Positions 1-5,733 of a DNA stretch of 37,033 bases are shown piece by piece. Under the pieces are notes generated by a model. That model saw only the letters and a program-made list of their open reading frames with translations. It searched no databases and was not told the DNA's origin. The position numbers were made by a program, and so were the translations under genes. The first letter of the stretch is position 1, and each line of letters begins with the position of its first letter. The DNA is from a virus, in IMG/VR virus record IMGVR_UViG_3300017786_000046, positions 1 through 37,033 of that record. One strand, written 5' to 3'.

Positions 1-150
1 AGTAGTAGACTTTGCCGTGTCTTTGTTTTTTTCTTCAGCATCTTTCCATCCTTTTTTAATTGGATCCCACACAGCTCCTACTTCACTAGATTTTTTAAAG
101 CCGGTTTTGAAAGAATCTTTAAAGCCTTCGTCAATTTCATATATTTTCAT
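1..150 (-). CDS. Hypothetical protein, N-terminal part only (cut by window edge)
   Basis: The minus strand has an open frame starting with ATG at 150-148 and running off the left edge, giving 50 residues that begin MKIYEIDEGFKDSFKTGF. The peptide is highly charged and Lys-rich, with no recognisable motif and no hydrophobic segment in the visible part. Its ATG follows directly after the TAA of the upstream gene (151-153), with no intervening base, so the two are probably translated as a coupled pair on one transcript. I do not recognise the family. The right end is certain; the rest of the gene lies outside the window. Confidence 0.6.
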   Translation of the reverse strand, partial: MKIYEIDEGFKDSFKTGFKKSSEVGAVWDPIKKGWKDAEEKNKDTAKSTT

Positions 151-726
151 TTAATAATCATCCAATACTCGTATGTATTTATAATCAGGATCGCGCCGTT
201 GAGTCTGTCTTCCTAATCTTGTTTCTTCAACCGGAGAAGGCCAATGACACGTAAGTTCAAGTGCAATATACTTATCTAAATGTATATCATTCTGTGTGTT
301 AATTTTGTGATACCCTACCCATTTTCTATGTAGTACGCATAGTTGTTCGTGGAACCCTGTATAGACAATTGAAGTACAACCTTCAGGAATATATCTACAA
401 ATTATATTTTTTCTAAGGTATCGATGTTCAAGAATAGGCAAGTGTCTAAATCTAGAATCTATTGGTGTTGGAATATCTGTTTTAGTATCACTATCATAGT
501 ATCCAAGATCACCTATTACAAGCCAATTTCTAACTTTCGGTAGATAATCAGCTATTTTGTCAGCCCATTTTTTATTCCAGGAATCAATACTTACTCCTGG
601 TAATATTTTCACAGGAGGATCAGCTGTATGTATAAACTTTGACTGTGATTCCCATGGATCCATAATAACCCAAAGAGCCGTCTCACAAAGATTATATATT
701 TCAGTTTTACTAAGTTGTTGTAACAT
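151..726 (-). CDS. Hypothetical 191-residue protein, possibly isochorismatase-like cysteine hydrolase fold
   Basis: Complete ORF of 191 residues starting at ATG 726-724. Near the N-terminus is a hydrophobic strand ending in Asp (ALWVIMDPW, D23). Near residues 118-132 is a strand-plus-Cys segment (TSIVYTGFHEQLCVLHRKW, C130). A strand ending in an acidic residue, then a strand followed by G-x-x-x-x-x-C-V, is the layout of isochorismatase-family hydrolases (Asp and Cys of the Asp-Lys-Cys triad). The middle Lys cannot be placed with confidence and overall similarity is weak, so the assignment is an inference. The mid-region (WLVIGDLGYYD, about 68-78) could be another core strand. No clear Shine-Dalgarno precedes the start. 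The gene follows a 543-bp structured non-coding region and is directly abutted downstream by the partial gene at the left edge. Substrate and role are unknown. Confidence 0.6.
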   Translation of the reverse strand: MLQQLSKTEIYNLCETALWVIMDPWESQSKFIHTADPPVKILPGVSIDSWNKKWADKIADYLPKVRNWLVIGDLGYYDSDTKTDIPTPIDSRFRHLPILEHRYLRKNIICRYIPEGCTSIVYTGFHEQLCVLHRKWVGYHKINTQNDIHLDKYIALELTCHWPSPVEETRLGRQTQRRDPDYKYIRVLDDY

Positions 727-742
727 GTTAATATTTATTGCG

Positions 743-763
743 AATATCTACTTCGTAGATATT
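743..763. other. Perfect 9-bp hairpin with 3-nt loop
   Basis: AATATCTAC, loop TTC, GTAGATATT. It lies 17 bases upstream of the start codon of the 191-residue gene, so on the minus-strand transcript it sits in the 5' leader and could affect ribosome access. No U-tract follows on the minus strand, so it is not a convincing terminator for the upstream operon. On the plus strand it is followed by a weak T-rich run. Confidence 0.45.
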
Positions 764-830
764 TGTTTTCGCTTATCGCTCAAACTATACACTTCGTTTG
801 TAGATAGAAGTAATTAATAAGATACAAATG

Positions 831-852
831 CATTATTACGAATGTAATAATG
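831..852. other. Perfect 9-bp hairpin with 4-nt loop
   Basis: CATTATTAC, loop GAAT, GTAATAATG, a perfect inverted repeat within the non-coding block. It is AT-rich and without a strong U-tract on either side. It may be part of the structured leader or an RNA processing site; the function is not determined. Confidence 0.4.
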
Positions 853-881
853 TTTAAGTTTCATGTAGATTGTTTCAGTCA

Positions 882-1009
882 GACGGAACCTGTTACGGTC
901 CCATCTAATCTCAAAATGCGCTTCATGTGAGTCTGCACCAGCCGAGACATTGGAAGTAGGTAATTGTTTATATACAAAGTACAATGGGCTCTGACCTTTC
1001 CCAACCTAC
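882..1009 (-). ncRNA. Candidate structured RNA (hairpins plus three-way junction)
   Basis: Read on the minus strand, 1009-956 folds as a gap-free three-way junction. The outer stem is GUAGGU/ACCUAC (1009-1004 with 961-956). It encloses UGGG/CCCA (1003-1000 with 988-985) and UUGU/ACAA (984-981 with 967-964); only 2 nt (963-962) are unpaired at the junction. Hairpins follow at 948-931 (GUCU/AGAC), 931-910 (CUCA/UGAG with inner AUG/CAU) and 905-882. The last pairs GAUGGGACC with GGUUCCGUC around a GUAACA loop. It includes two G-U pairs that become A-C mismatches on the plus strand, so this stem favours a minus-strand RNA. No known RNA family is recognised. It could also be a processed leader or a degenerate intron. 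Confidence 0.35.
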
Positions 1010-1033
1010 GTCGACATATGTAACATAAAACGT

Positions 1034-1052
1034 ACATTAACTAGGTTAATGT
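1034..1052. other. Perfect 8-bp hairpin with 3-nt loop
   Basis: ACATTAAC, loop TAG, GTTAATGT, a perfect inverted repeat just right of the three-way junction. It may be a domain boundary of the structured RNA. No terminator-like U-tract follows it on the minus strand. Confidence 0.4.
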
Positions 1053-1269
1053 GTAGTTTATATAACATTACCTCTCGCTTCGTTCCTATTGCTAAAGAGT
1101 TTTTATGTACTGTGTTTGTGTTTTTCGACAGCCAACATGCTATCTATATCAACTAGTGAGCCCAATTTGTTTGATGGCTTCCACACTCTGGTGTGTCAAT
1201 CAATATGTTACGTGTGCTTCTATACGAGAGCTTTTTCCACAGCGGTATTTCTAATCTGGCCCGCCAACC

Positions 1270-1719
1270 TTAGGTGTTGGAATGTTTTGCCTGTATGTGA
1301 TGTTCTAGCAATGCCTGTTTGAGTTTGTCTGACCCGCCTACTCTAACATTGATGATACCGTTATAGTAATCATCAGTTTCAAGTACACGCCTGTCAAACT
1401 GTTCTCTTGCCTCTATGTAGGACATTTCGCCCCTACCTTTACATAGGTATAATATTTCTCTTGTAAACTTATTTTCGCCTAGTGCGGCTACATCTGCGTT
1501 TAGTCTATCACTGGAACCCCAGTAAGTCTTCCAATCGCTTTCTTTAGTGCCGCGCCGTTTGTTTTTCTTGCCTTTGAGTGGTGGCTTGGTAGTTTTAAAT
1601 TTTGCTAGTTTCTTGCCTACGTATTTTTGATTTGTAATGGTATTAGTAATAAGATAAACAAAACCTTCGTACTCATCTGGTATTTGGTCAATTGTTTGTC
1701 CTTGGTAAGTCCATTGCAT
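1270..1719 (-). CDS. GIY-YIG nuclease-domain protein (Seg-like)
   Basis: A 149-residue protein with the signature of the GIY-YIG nuclease fold. FVYLITN (20-26) followed by KYVGKK (32-37) correspond to the GIY and YIG motifs. A Lys/Arg-rich insert comes next, then SDWKTYWGSS, a TREIL strand (about 86-90), an acidic helix YIEAREQF carrying the candidate catalytic Glu, and a YNGIINVR segment with the conserved Asn. The same order is found in Seg-type homing-like endonucleases of T4-related phages. The first motif is F-V-Y rather than G-I-Y, so full activity is uncertain. No DNA-binding C-terminal domain is visible at this length. The start is ATG 1719-1717, with only a weak purine stretch upstream and a 22-nt gap from the previous gene. 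It may be a free-standing mobile endonuclease or a domesticated nuclease acting in DNA metabolism. Confidence 0.75.
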   Translation of the reverse strand: MQWTYQGQTIDQIPDEYEGFVYLITNTITNQKYVGKKLAKFKTTKPPLKGKKNKRRGTKESDWKTYWGSSDRLNADVAALGENKFTREILYLCKGRGEMSYIEAREQFDRRVLETDDYYNGIINVRVGGSDKLKQALLEHHIQAKHSNT

Positions 1720-1741
1720 CTATTACTTACCGTTGCCTTAG

Positions 1742-1954
1742 TTATTCTTCGCCTGTTTTGGTTTTCCTTGTACTCATATGCAAATGATGAACTTCGTCTG
1801 AACGATCTTTTGCAAAAGTTCGAATATCTCTTAAACATTTACGCACTTCACGATGAGTGCGCACACTGTTTTGTCTTTCAAAGCGTTCGCTTGCTTCAAA
1901 ATATTTAAGATATGCTTGCACCAATTGATCATGAATATCATCTTCATCGTTCAT
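1742..1954 (-). CDS. Small conserved-type phage protein (70 aa)
   Basis: A 70-residue, strongly charged, mostly helical protein, MNDEDDIHDQLVQAYLKYF onward, with an Arg-rich helix (VRTHREVRKCLRDIRTFAKDR) and a basic C-terminus. Small proteins with the pattern AYLKYFEAxxxFE...SVRTxxxVRK.LR.IR..AK.R resemble those beside the recombination genes of marine T4-like phages; that comparison is from memory and the function is not known. It starts two bases after the gp46 stop codon, so it is surely co-translated with gp46/gp47. It has no membrane segment or metal-binding motif. A nucleic-acid or gp46/47 accessory role would fit its position and charge, but that is inference. Confidence 0.75.
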   Translation of the reverse strand: MNDEDDIHDQLVQAYLKYFEASERFERQNSVRTHREVRKCLRDIRTFAKDRSDEVHHLHMSTRKTKTGEE

Positions 1955-1956
1955 TA

Positions 1957-3726
1957 TTATTCCACGACATCTAAATCATTTGCATAACTTGTAAATCCGT
2001 TTTCTTTTACAACTCTTAGTACGTGATTAACACGACCAATAAGTTCATCCTTGTGCGAGATAAGATAAATGTTCTTTTCACGCTCACGTGCCATCTTTTT
2101 AAGAACTCCTAACGAGTTTTCAACTCCAGCAGTGTCCATACCACTGTCGATAAGTTCGTCAATAAACAATAAGTTTACACCTTGATACAAACTTTCCCAT
2201 ACATCGCGGAATGCAAAACTTAATCCTAAGATTAATCTATTACGTTCGCCTCTACTCAAGTTATCAAAGTCTAAGTCTTGTCCTAGTTGAGTAATCTCAA
2301 CATTCAAATCGTTTTGGAACAACACTTGATGAGGTAAACCTAGTTTGTCAAGATAATATGTAAGTCTGTTGTTCAAGTATGCTAAGTTTTGGTCAATAAT
2401 CTTTTTACGGATAAAGCTATCTTTGTTTGTTAATAACTTTAACAAGAACTCTTGATGTTCTTTAAAGTCTGTTAGCTCATTTACAACGTTCCAATCAATT
2501 TCTTGTATAGCACTGTTATTCAGTTCGTTAATTTGTGCTTGGTAAGGATCTTCCTCGTCCTTTTTTGACTCCCATGCTTGCTTTAAACTGTCTACATTTT
2601 GTCTATGTTCGTATGCTTCTTTAGCAGTTTCATAGTATGTTGTAGGTTTTCCGTTAATGTCACCAATCTCTTGAAGTGTTACTGTAACGTCTTTTACTTT
2701 TACAGTAATTTCTGTTTGATATGCTAGTGCATCTTCTAATTCTTTACTTTTACGTAAACTAATTTCTTCTTTTTTATCTGCATGAAGCTCTTGTCCGCAT
2801 GTATAACATGTTGCATCTTCTATTTCTAAGATGTCTTTATTAACTTTATCTACAGACTTGTCAGCACGTACTAGTGCAGGTTCTAACGTGCTTAATTCTT
2901 TTCTAAGAGCCAAAATAGCATTATTATGTTCATTCCAATTTTGTAATTTTTCATGAGCTTCAAGTTCGGTTTCAATGTCTAAGTGTTCTAATTCGCTGAT
3001 TGCTTCTTGTAATCGCATAGTGTCGGCAGTACGTTTAGATAACCATGCTTTCTGATTACTTTGCAAACTACTAATAGTAGTTTCAATTTTACTATTTGCA
3101 GTTTGTATTGCTTCAATCTTCAGTGTTTCCGAAGTAATTGCTTCCTTAGTTTGTCTAACTTGGTCTTTAAGAGTATCTGCCTTCTCTGAAAGTATAGTAA
3201 TCCCCAACAATTGCTCAATAATAGCACGTTGATCATTAGTACGCATACTCAAAAACGGTTCTGTATAAGTGTTTAGTGCAACAATGTGCTTAAACATGTC
3301 ATGACTCATACCTAACAGTGTGTTTACATCGTCTTGTGTCTGTCTACTATCGCCTTGCGACTCGTCTATTAATGATTCTTGATTGTTAACGTAAAATTTA
3401 AAGAAATTAGGACCGCGCCCACGTTCAATGCGGTACTCGTTATTATTTTTCTCAAATTGCAGTGTAACTAACATGCCTTTTGAATTAGTCTTATTAATTA
3501 AGTTGTTAGCTCTGATATTTGTAAGGGCTTTTCCGTACAATGCATAACTTAGTGCGTTAATAATAGTAGTTTTACCAGTACCATTACGTGATCCACTGTC
3601 GTCACCGCCTTGATCTAAGTTTTCACCTAGCACAAGAGTTAGTTGTTCCTTGTCAAAGTCAACAGCTTGAGTCTGGTTACCCACACTCATAAAGTTTTTT
3701 ACGGTTAGGTCTTTAATTCGTATCAT
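1957..3726 (-). CDS. 46: gp46-like recombination endonuclease subunit (Rad50/SbcC-type ATPase)
   Basis: 589 residues (T4 gp46 is 560). The ABC-ATPase parts are all present. Walker A is GSRNGTGKTT at 45-54 (K52). Long heptad-like coiled coils flank a zinc hook at C307-x-x-C310 (CYTCG). The signature motif LSRGERNR is near 489-496, Walker B LLFIDELIDSG near 517-527, and the switch His is in YLISHKDEL near 550. In T4 the gp46/gp47 complex resects DNA ends for recombination-dependent replication and degrades host DNA. Here gp46 follows gp47 by two bases (TAA-AC-ATG), the usual pairing for a stoichiometric complex. The start ATG 3726-3724 is well supported by the conserved N-terminal strand MIRIKDLTVKNF. 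No truncation or frameshift is seen. Confidence 0.95.
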   Translation of the reverse strand: MIRIKDLTVKNFMSVGNQTQAVDFDKEQLTLVLGENLDQGGDDSGSRNGTGKTTIINALSYALYGKALTNIRANNLINKTNSKGMLVTLQFEKNNNEYRIERGRGPNFFKFYVNNQESLIDESQGDSRQTQDDVNTLLGMSHDMFKHIVALNTYTEPFLSMRTNDQRAIIEQLLGITILSEKADTLKDQVRQTKEAITSETLKIEAIQTANSKIETTISSLQSNQKAWLSKRTADTMRLQEAISELEHLDIETELEAHEKLQNWNEHNNAILALRKELSTLEPALVRADKSVDKVNKDILEIEDATCYTCGQELHADKKEEISLRKSKELEDALAYQTEITVKVKDVTVTLQEIGDINGKPTTYYETAKEAYEHRQNVDSLKQAWESKKDEEDPYQAQINELNNSAIQEIDWNVVNELTDFKEHQEFLLKLLTNKDSFIRKKIIDQNLAYLNNRLTYYLDKLGLPHQVLFQNDLNVEITQLGQDLDFDNLSRGERNRLILGLSFAFRDVWESLYQGVNLLFIDELIDSGMDTAGVENSLGVLKKMAREREKNIYLISHKDELIGRVNHVLRVVKENGFTSYANDLDVVE

Positions 3727-3728
3727 GT

Positions 3729-4745
3729 TTAGTGTTCTATTCCATTATAGATGTCTAACAACATTTTTTTGTTGAAGTTTTCTGTGTCAAGTGCAGCAAT
3801 TTCTTTAGATACTATTTCATCTACGCTTTCAAAAGTAGAAATATCTAAGTCTGTTGTAATTTCTTCTATCTGCTTCTGCGGTATTAGCGTTAGTTCTCTC
3901 ACATTATACTGTGTAATGAATGTTTCTTTAATAAAATTAGCTTCTTCATAACTAATAGGCAAGTCTAATGTAACACGTAGATACATTTTAGGTTTTATAA
4001 GTTCATCTGTGTTGTCTAATAGCTTTGATAAGGTAACAGTACGGTACTTAGGACAATCTGGCCAGTTGATATATTCTGGTTCTGCATTGTTTTCACGGTC
4101 TAGTATCATCATACCACGATCGTCATCACCTACATCGGCATAATTGTGCGGAAATGCATTACCAATGTAATGAATAGCACCTTGCTTCTGTCTTTTATGA
4201 AAATGTCCACTAAAGACGTACTCTTGATGCTTAAAATGCTCAGGCTTTAGGTCACCGTGGTCGGGCATACGTACTAAAGCATTCATATAAAAGCTAGGAA
4301 GTTCAAAATGACCAAACAAATACTTTGCTTTGATGTTGCTCATCTTCTTCCATTCGTCTCCTACTAACCAAGGTACGAGCGCAACGTCTTCTTCTTCGTA
4401 AATTTCATCTACAAAAGTAATACCGTCGATGTGTTTACCAAATATAGTTGAACTTACATCGCGTTTGTCCTTGTAATATAGATCATGATTGCCTACAAAC
4501 ATGTAAAACTTGTCAAATGCTTTACCAAGTTTCTCTAAACTACGTATAGTAGCATCCATAGTTGTAAGATTGAGACTATTTCTATTATGATGCCAATCTC
4601 CGCAGAAAATACCAGTTTCGCAACCGGCAGTTTTTGCTTGATCAATATACCAGTCGATAAAGTCTTCACAGTCGTCGTTGTGAATACGACTGTTTCCTTT
4701 TAATCCAAAGTGGATATCGGTGAACACAGCGGCTTTCTTAAACAA
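3729..4745 (-). CDS. 47: gp47-like recombination endonuclease subunit (Mre11/SbcD-type nuclease), TTG start
   Basis: 338 residues (T4 gp47 is 339). Calcineurin-like phosphoesterase motifs occur in order: FTDIHFG (D10, H12), a CGDWHHNRN segment near 49-57, FVGNHDLYY near 79-87, and two metal-binding His motifs, LFGHFE and VFSGHFHKRQ. These would form the two-Mn active site of the nuclease partner of gp46. The initiation codon is TTG (4745-4743), preceded by GGAG at 4759-4756 with a 10-nt spacer. The ATG further upstream (4761-4759) runs straight into a stop, and the protein already begins right before the first strand (FKKAAVFTDIHFG), so no longer start is needed. A consensus promoter lies upstream at 4775-4803. 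It is followed by gp46 after two bases. Confidence 0.93.
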   Translation of the reverse strand: MFKKAAVFTDIHFGLKGNSRIHNDDCEDFIDWYIDQAKTAGCETGIFCGDWHHNRNSLNLTTMDATIRSLEKLGKAFDKFYMFVGNHDLYYKDKRDVSSTIFGKHIDGITFVDEIYEEEDVALVPWLVGDEWKKMSNIKAKYLFGHFELPSFYMNALVRMPDHGDLKPEHFKHQEYVFSGHFHKRQKQGAIHYIGNAFPHNYADVGDDDRGMMILDRENNAEPEYINWPDCPKYRTVTLSKLLDNTDELIKPKMYLRVTLDLPISYEEANFIKETFITQYNVRELTLIPQKQIEEITTDLDISTFESVDEIVSKEIAALDTENFNKKMLLDIYNGIEH

Positions 4746-4755
4746 ATTTTAGTTA

Positions 4756-4759
4756 CTCC
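4756..4759 (-). promoter_or_regulatory. Ribosome binding site that decides the gp47 TTG start
   Basis: GGAG on the minus strand, 10 bases before a TTG codon that opens the gp47 frame. It is the only good Shine-Dalgarno match here. The overlapping ATG (ATG GAG TAA) gives a two-codon dead end. Confidence 0.6.
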
Positions 4760-4774
4760 ATGATTAACTATTAT

Positions 4775-4803
4775 ATTGTACTACAAATAGTGATAGATGT
4801 CAA
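4775..4803 (-). promoter_or_regulatory. Sigma70-type early promoter for gp47-gp46 operon
   Basis: On the minus strand TTGACA (4803-4798) is followed by exactly 17 bases and then TACAAT (4780-4775): a perfect -35 and a one-mismatch -10 for host housekeeping sigma. The -35 overlaps the gp55 stop codon (TGA at 4802-4800). Transcription would start about 4768, giving a leader of about 23 nt to the gp47 TTG start. A second TATAAT-like hexamer just downstream has poor spacing. This promoter would raise gp47/gp46 expression independently of gp55. Confidence 0.8.
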
Positions 4804-5645
4804 CCTTTATCGGCAAAACTAGTTTGTCCTGCTTGCTCGTTACGCTTAACACTTGCTTCCCATTCACCTTCATTTTGTCTAGTATAACTAGGCGTTAACT
4901 CATTCATTTCTAAAATGTCATCACGAATATTTTGGTTACGTTTTTCAATGTTAATTACTCTTACAAAGGAATTTGTTACAGCCGCAGTGTAGTATGCAAA
5001 AGGATTATCTGACTTTGACTCGTCAAACTGCAAGCCAATCTGCGCAAGTTGCAGTATTGCTTGTCCCTTCATTTCGTCATTGTATGTGTATCCACGTACA
5101 TTACCTCTTGTTGCGTATCTATCAACAAGTTTTAACCACATCATTGCAAGTGTATTAGTTGCTTTACCGTGTTTGTGGTTAAAGTGTCCGTTTTCCATGC
5201 CGCCTTCCCAATGTGACTTGCCAACTAGTTGTAAATTTCCTTCGTCATCAAATTTATAATGCTTAAATGGAGGAAAATTTAATTTTACTTTAGTATCTGC
5301 AACAGTTTTTGGATTTTTCTTCCTTCCGGGCTCTTCTGGAATGTGATCAAACGTCATAACACGGAAGATTAATTCTTCTTTAGTAATTGAAGTATACGGA
5401 ACTTCACATTCTGCTTGTTTTACTTTTTCACCTGCCATTTTTCTACGTTCATACTCCGCACTTGACATTTTTTTTGCTTTATTTCGTTTAGCTTCAGCAA
5501 TTGTACGAATATTAATTTTTTCTACGTCAGGAAGAATAATATCATACTGTCCGTGACTAGGTTCTACGTAGCTGTTGTATGTATTTTTTGATTTATGTAT
5601 CTCTTTTAAGATATCTTTGTTATTTAAATAGTTCTTTTTGCGCAT
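4800..5645 (-). CDS. 55: gp55-like late-transcription sigma factor
   Basis: 281 residues from the chosen start (MRKKNYLNNKDIL). The C-terminal half has the gp55 sigma region-2-like signature: LVDRYATRGNVRGYTYNDEM, then GLQFDESKSDNPFAYYTAAVTN and a helix SFVRVINIEKRNQNIRDDIL. These match T4 gp55 segments (GNWRSYTYREDM, FDPEKSNNPFGYFSQC) in order. gp55 redirects host RNA polymerase to T4-type late promoters. It is longer than T4 gp55 (185 residues) because of an N-terminal Lys-rich extension and a SHWEGGMENGHFNHKHGK insert. The same frame is open to 5693, but that ATG lies between the -35 and -10 of its own promoter and cannot be in the mRNA; the ATG at 5645-5643 is therefore chosen. GGAG lies 12 bases upstream, slightly far. 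The C-terminus (QTSFADKG) could be a clamp-binding tail, which is speculative. Confidence 0.9.
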   Translation of the reverse strand: MRKKNYLNNKDILKEIHKSKNTYNSYVEPSHGQYDIILPDVEKINIRTIAEAKRNKAKKMSSAEYERRKMAGEKVKQAECEVPYTSITKEELIFRVMTFDHIPEEPGRKKNPKTVADTKVKLNFPPFKHYKFDDEGNLQLVGKSHWEGGMENGHFNHKHGKATNTLAMMWLKLVDRYATRGNVRGYTYNDEMKGQAILQLAQIGLQFDESKSDNPFAYYTAAVTNSFVRVINIEKRNQNIRDDILEMNELTPSYTRQNEGEWEASVKRNEQAGQTSFADKG

Positions 5646-5675
5646 AATTACAATAGTCTCCAGTTTATTATACTT

Positions 5676-5704
5676 ATTATAATATACATACATAATTTTG
5701 TCAA
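5676..5704 (-). promoter_or_regulatory. Perfect-consensus sigma70 early promoter for gp55
   Basis: On the minus strand TTGACA (5704-5699), a 17-base spacer, and TATAAT (5681-5676). Both hexamers and the spacing are perfect consensus. Predicted start of transcription is about 5668-5669, 24 bases before the ATG at 5645. It rules out the ATG at 5693-5691 as the gp55 start. It is divergent from, and touches, the candidate late promoter at 5704-5711. Confidence 0.88.
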
Positions 5705-5711
5705 CTAAATA
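5704..5711 (+). promoter_or_regulatory. Candidate T4-type late promoter of the structural operon
   Basis: ACTAAATA on the plus strand, 22 bases before the ATG at 5734. T4 late promoters consist of a TATAAATA -10 element without a -35, and the match here is six of eight (xxTAAATA). It sits at the head of the whole late block and is followed by a strong Shine-Dalgarno (AGGAG, 5721-5725, 8 bases before the ATG). The site is by eye; transcription start mapping would confirm it. Confidence 0.6.
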
Positions 5712-5733
5712 CTAGTGATTAGGAGAAAAATAA

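Larger units (their letters stand above)
727..1269. other. 543-bp non-coding stretch dense in inverted repeats
   Basis: No convincing gene lies here; the open frames present have no Shine-Dalgarno and give Cys/Phe-rich peptides without motifs. The stretch holds many short perfect inverted repeats: 743-763 (9-bp stem), 831-852 (9-bp stem), 882-905, 910-931, 931-948, 956-1009 (three-way junction), 1034-1052 (8-bp stem), 1130-1179 and 1182-1195 (5-bp stem, 4-nt loop). Genes on both sides are on the minus strand, so it would be transcribed as an intergenic or leader RNA between the GIY-YIG gene and the 191-residue gene. I saw no consensus sigma70 promoter in it. In a genome where neighbours are otherwise packed with gaps of 0-22 bases, a gap this long is unusual and probably functional. 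Confidence 0.6.

Noticed and set aside
732-739. AATAAATA on the minus strand as a late promoter for the 191-residue gene
   Set aside because: Only 5 bases before the ATG, which would give a leaderless or truncated message; AT-rich chance match is more likely.
557-817. 86-codon plus-strand frame
   Set aside because: Antisense to the 191-residue gene, with no ribosome binding site or recognisable motif.
910-1009. Glutamine-riboswitch-like string GGAAGTAGGT on the plus strand
   Set aside because: It resembles the GGAAGUAGG core of the glnA/Downstream-peptide RNAs, but the flanking CGUUCA and GAAGGAACG elements are missing and the nearby genes are all on the other strand.
882-1260. tRNA genes in the structured block
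   Set aside because: No cloverleaf with a 7-bp acceptor, anticodon arm and GTTC T-loop could be assembled on either strand; the GGTTCC string at 885-890 is part of a simple hairpin.
1089-1322. 77-codon plus-strand frame in the non-coding block
   Set aside because: TTG start, no Shine-Dalgarno, Cys/Phe/Leu-rich composition, overlaps the 3' end of the GIY-YIG gene, and lies opposite to all neighbouring genes.
727-1719. Group I intron carrying the GIY-YIG gene
   Set aside because: No split gene is visible on either side: the flanking genes are complete and unrelated, and the conserved P7/P3 core strings could not be identified. A decayed intron cannot be excluded.
5646-5693. 48-base longer gp55 start (ATG at 5693-5691)
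   Set aside because: Lies within the spacer of the gp55 promoter and so upstream of the transcript start.
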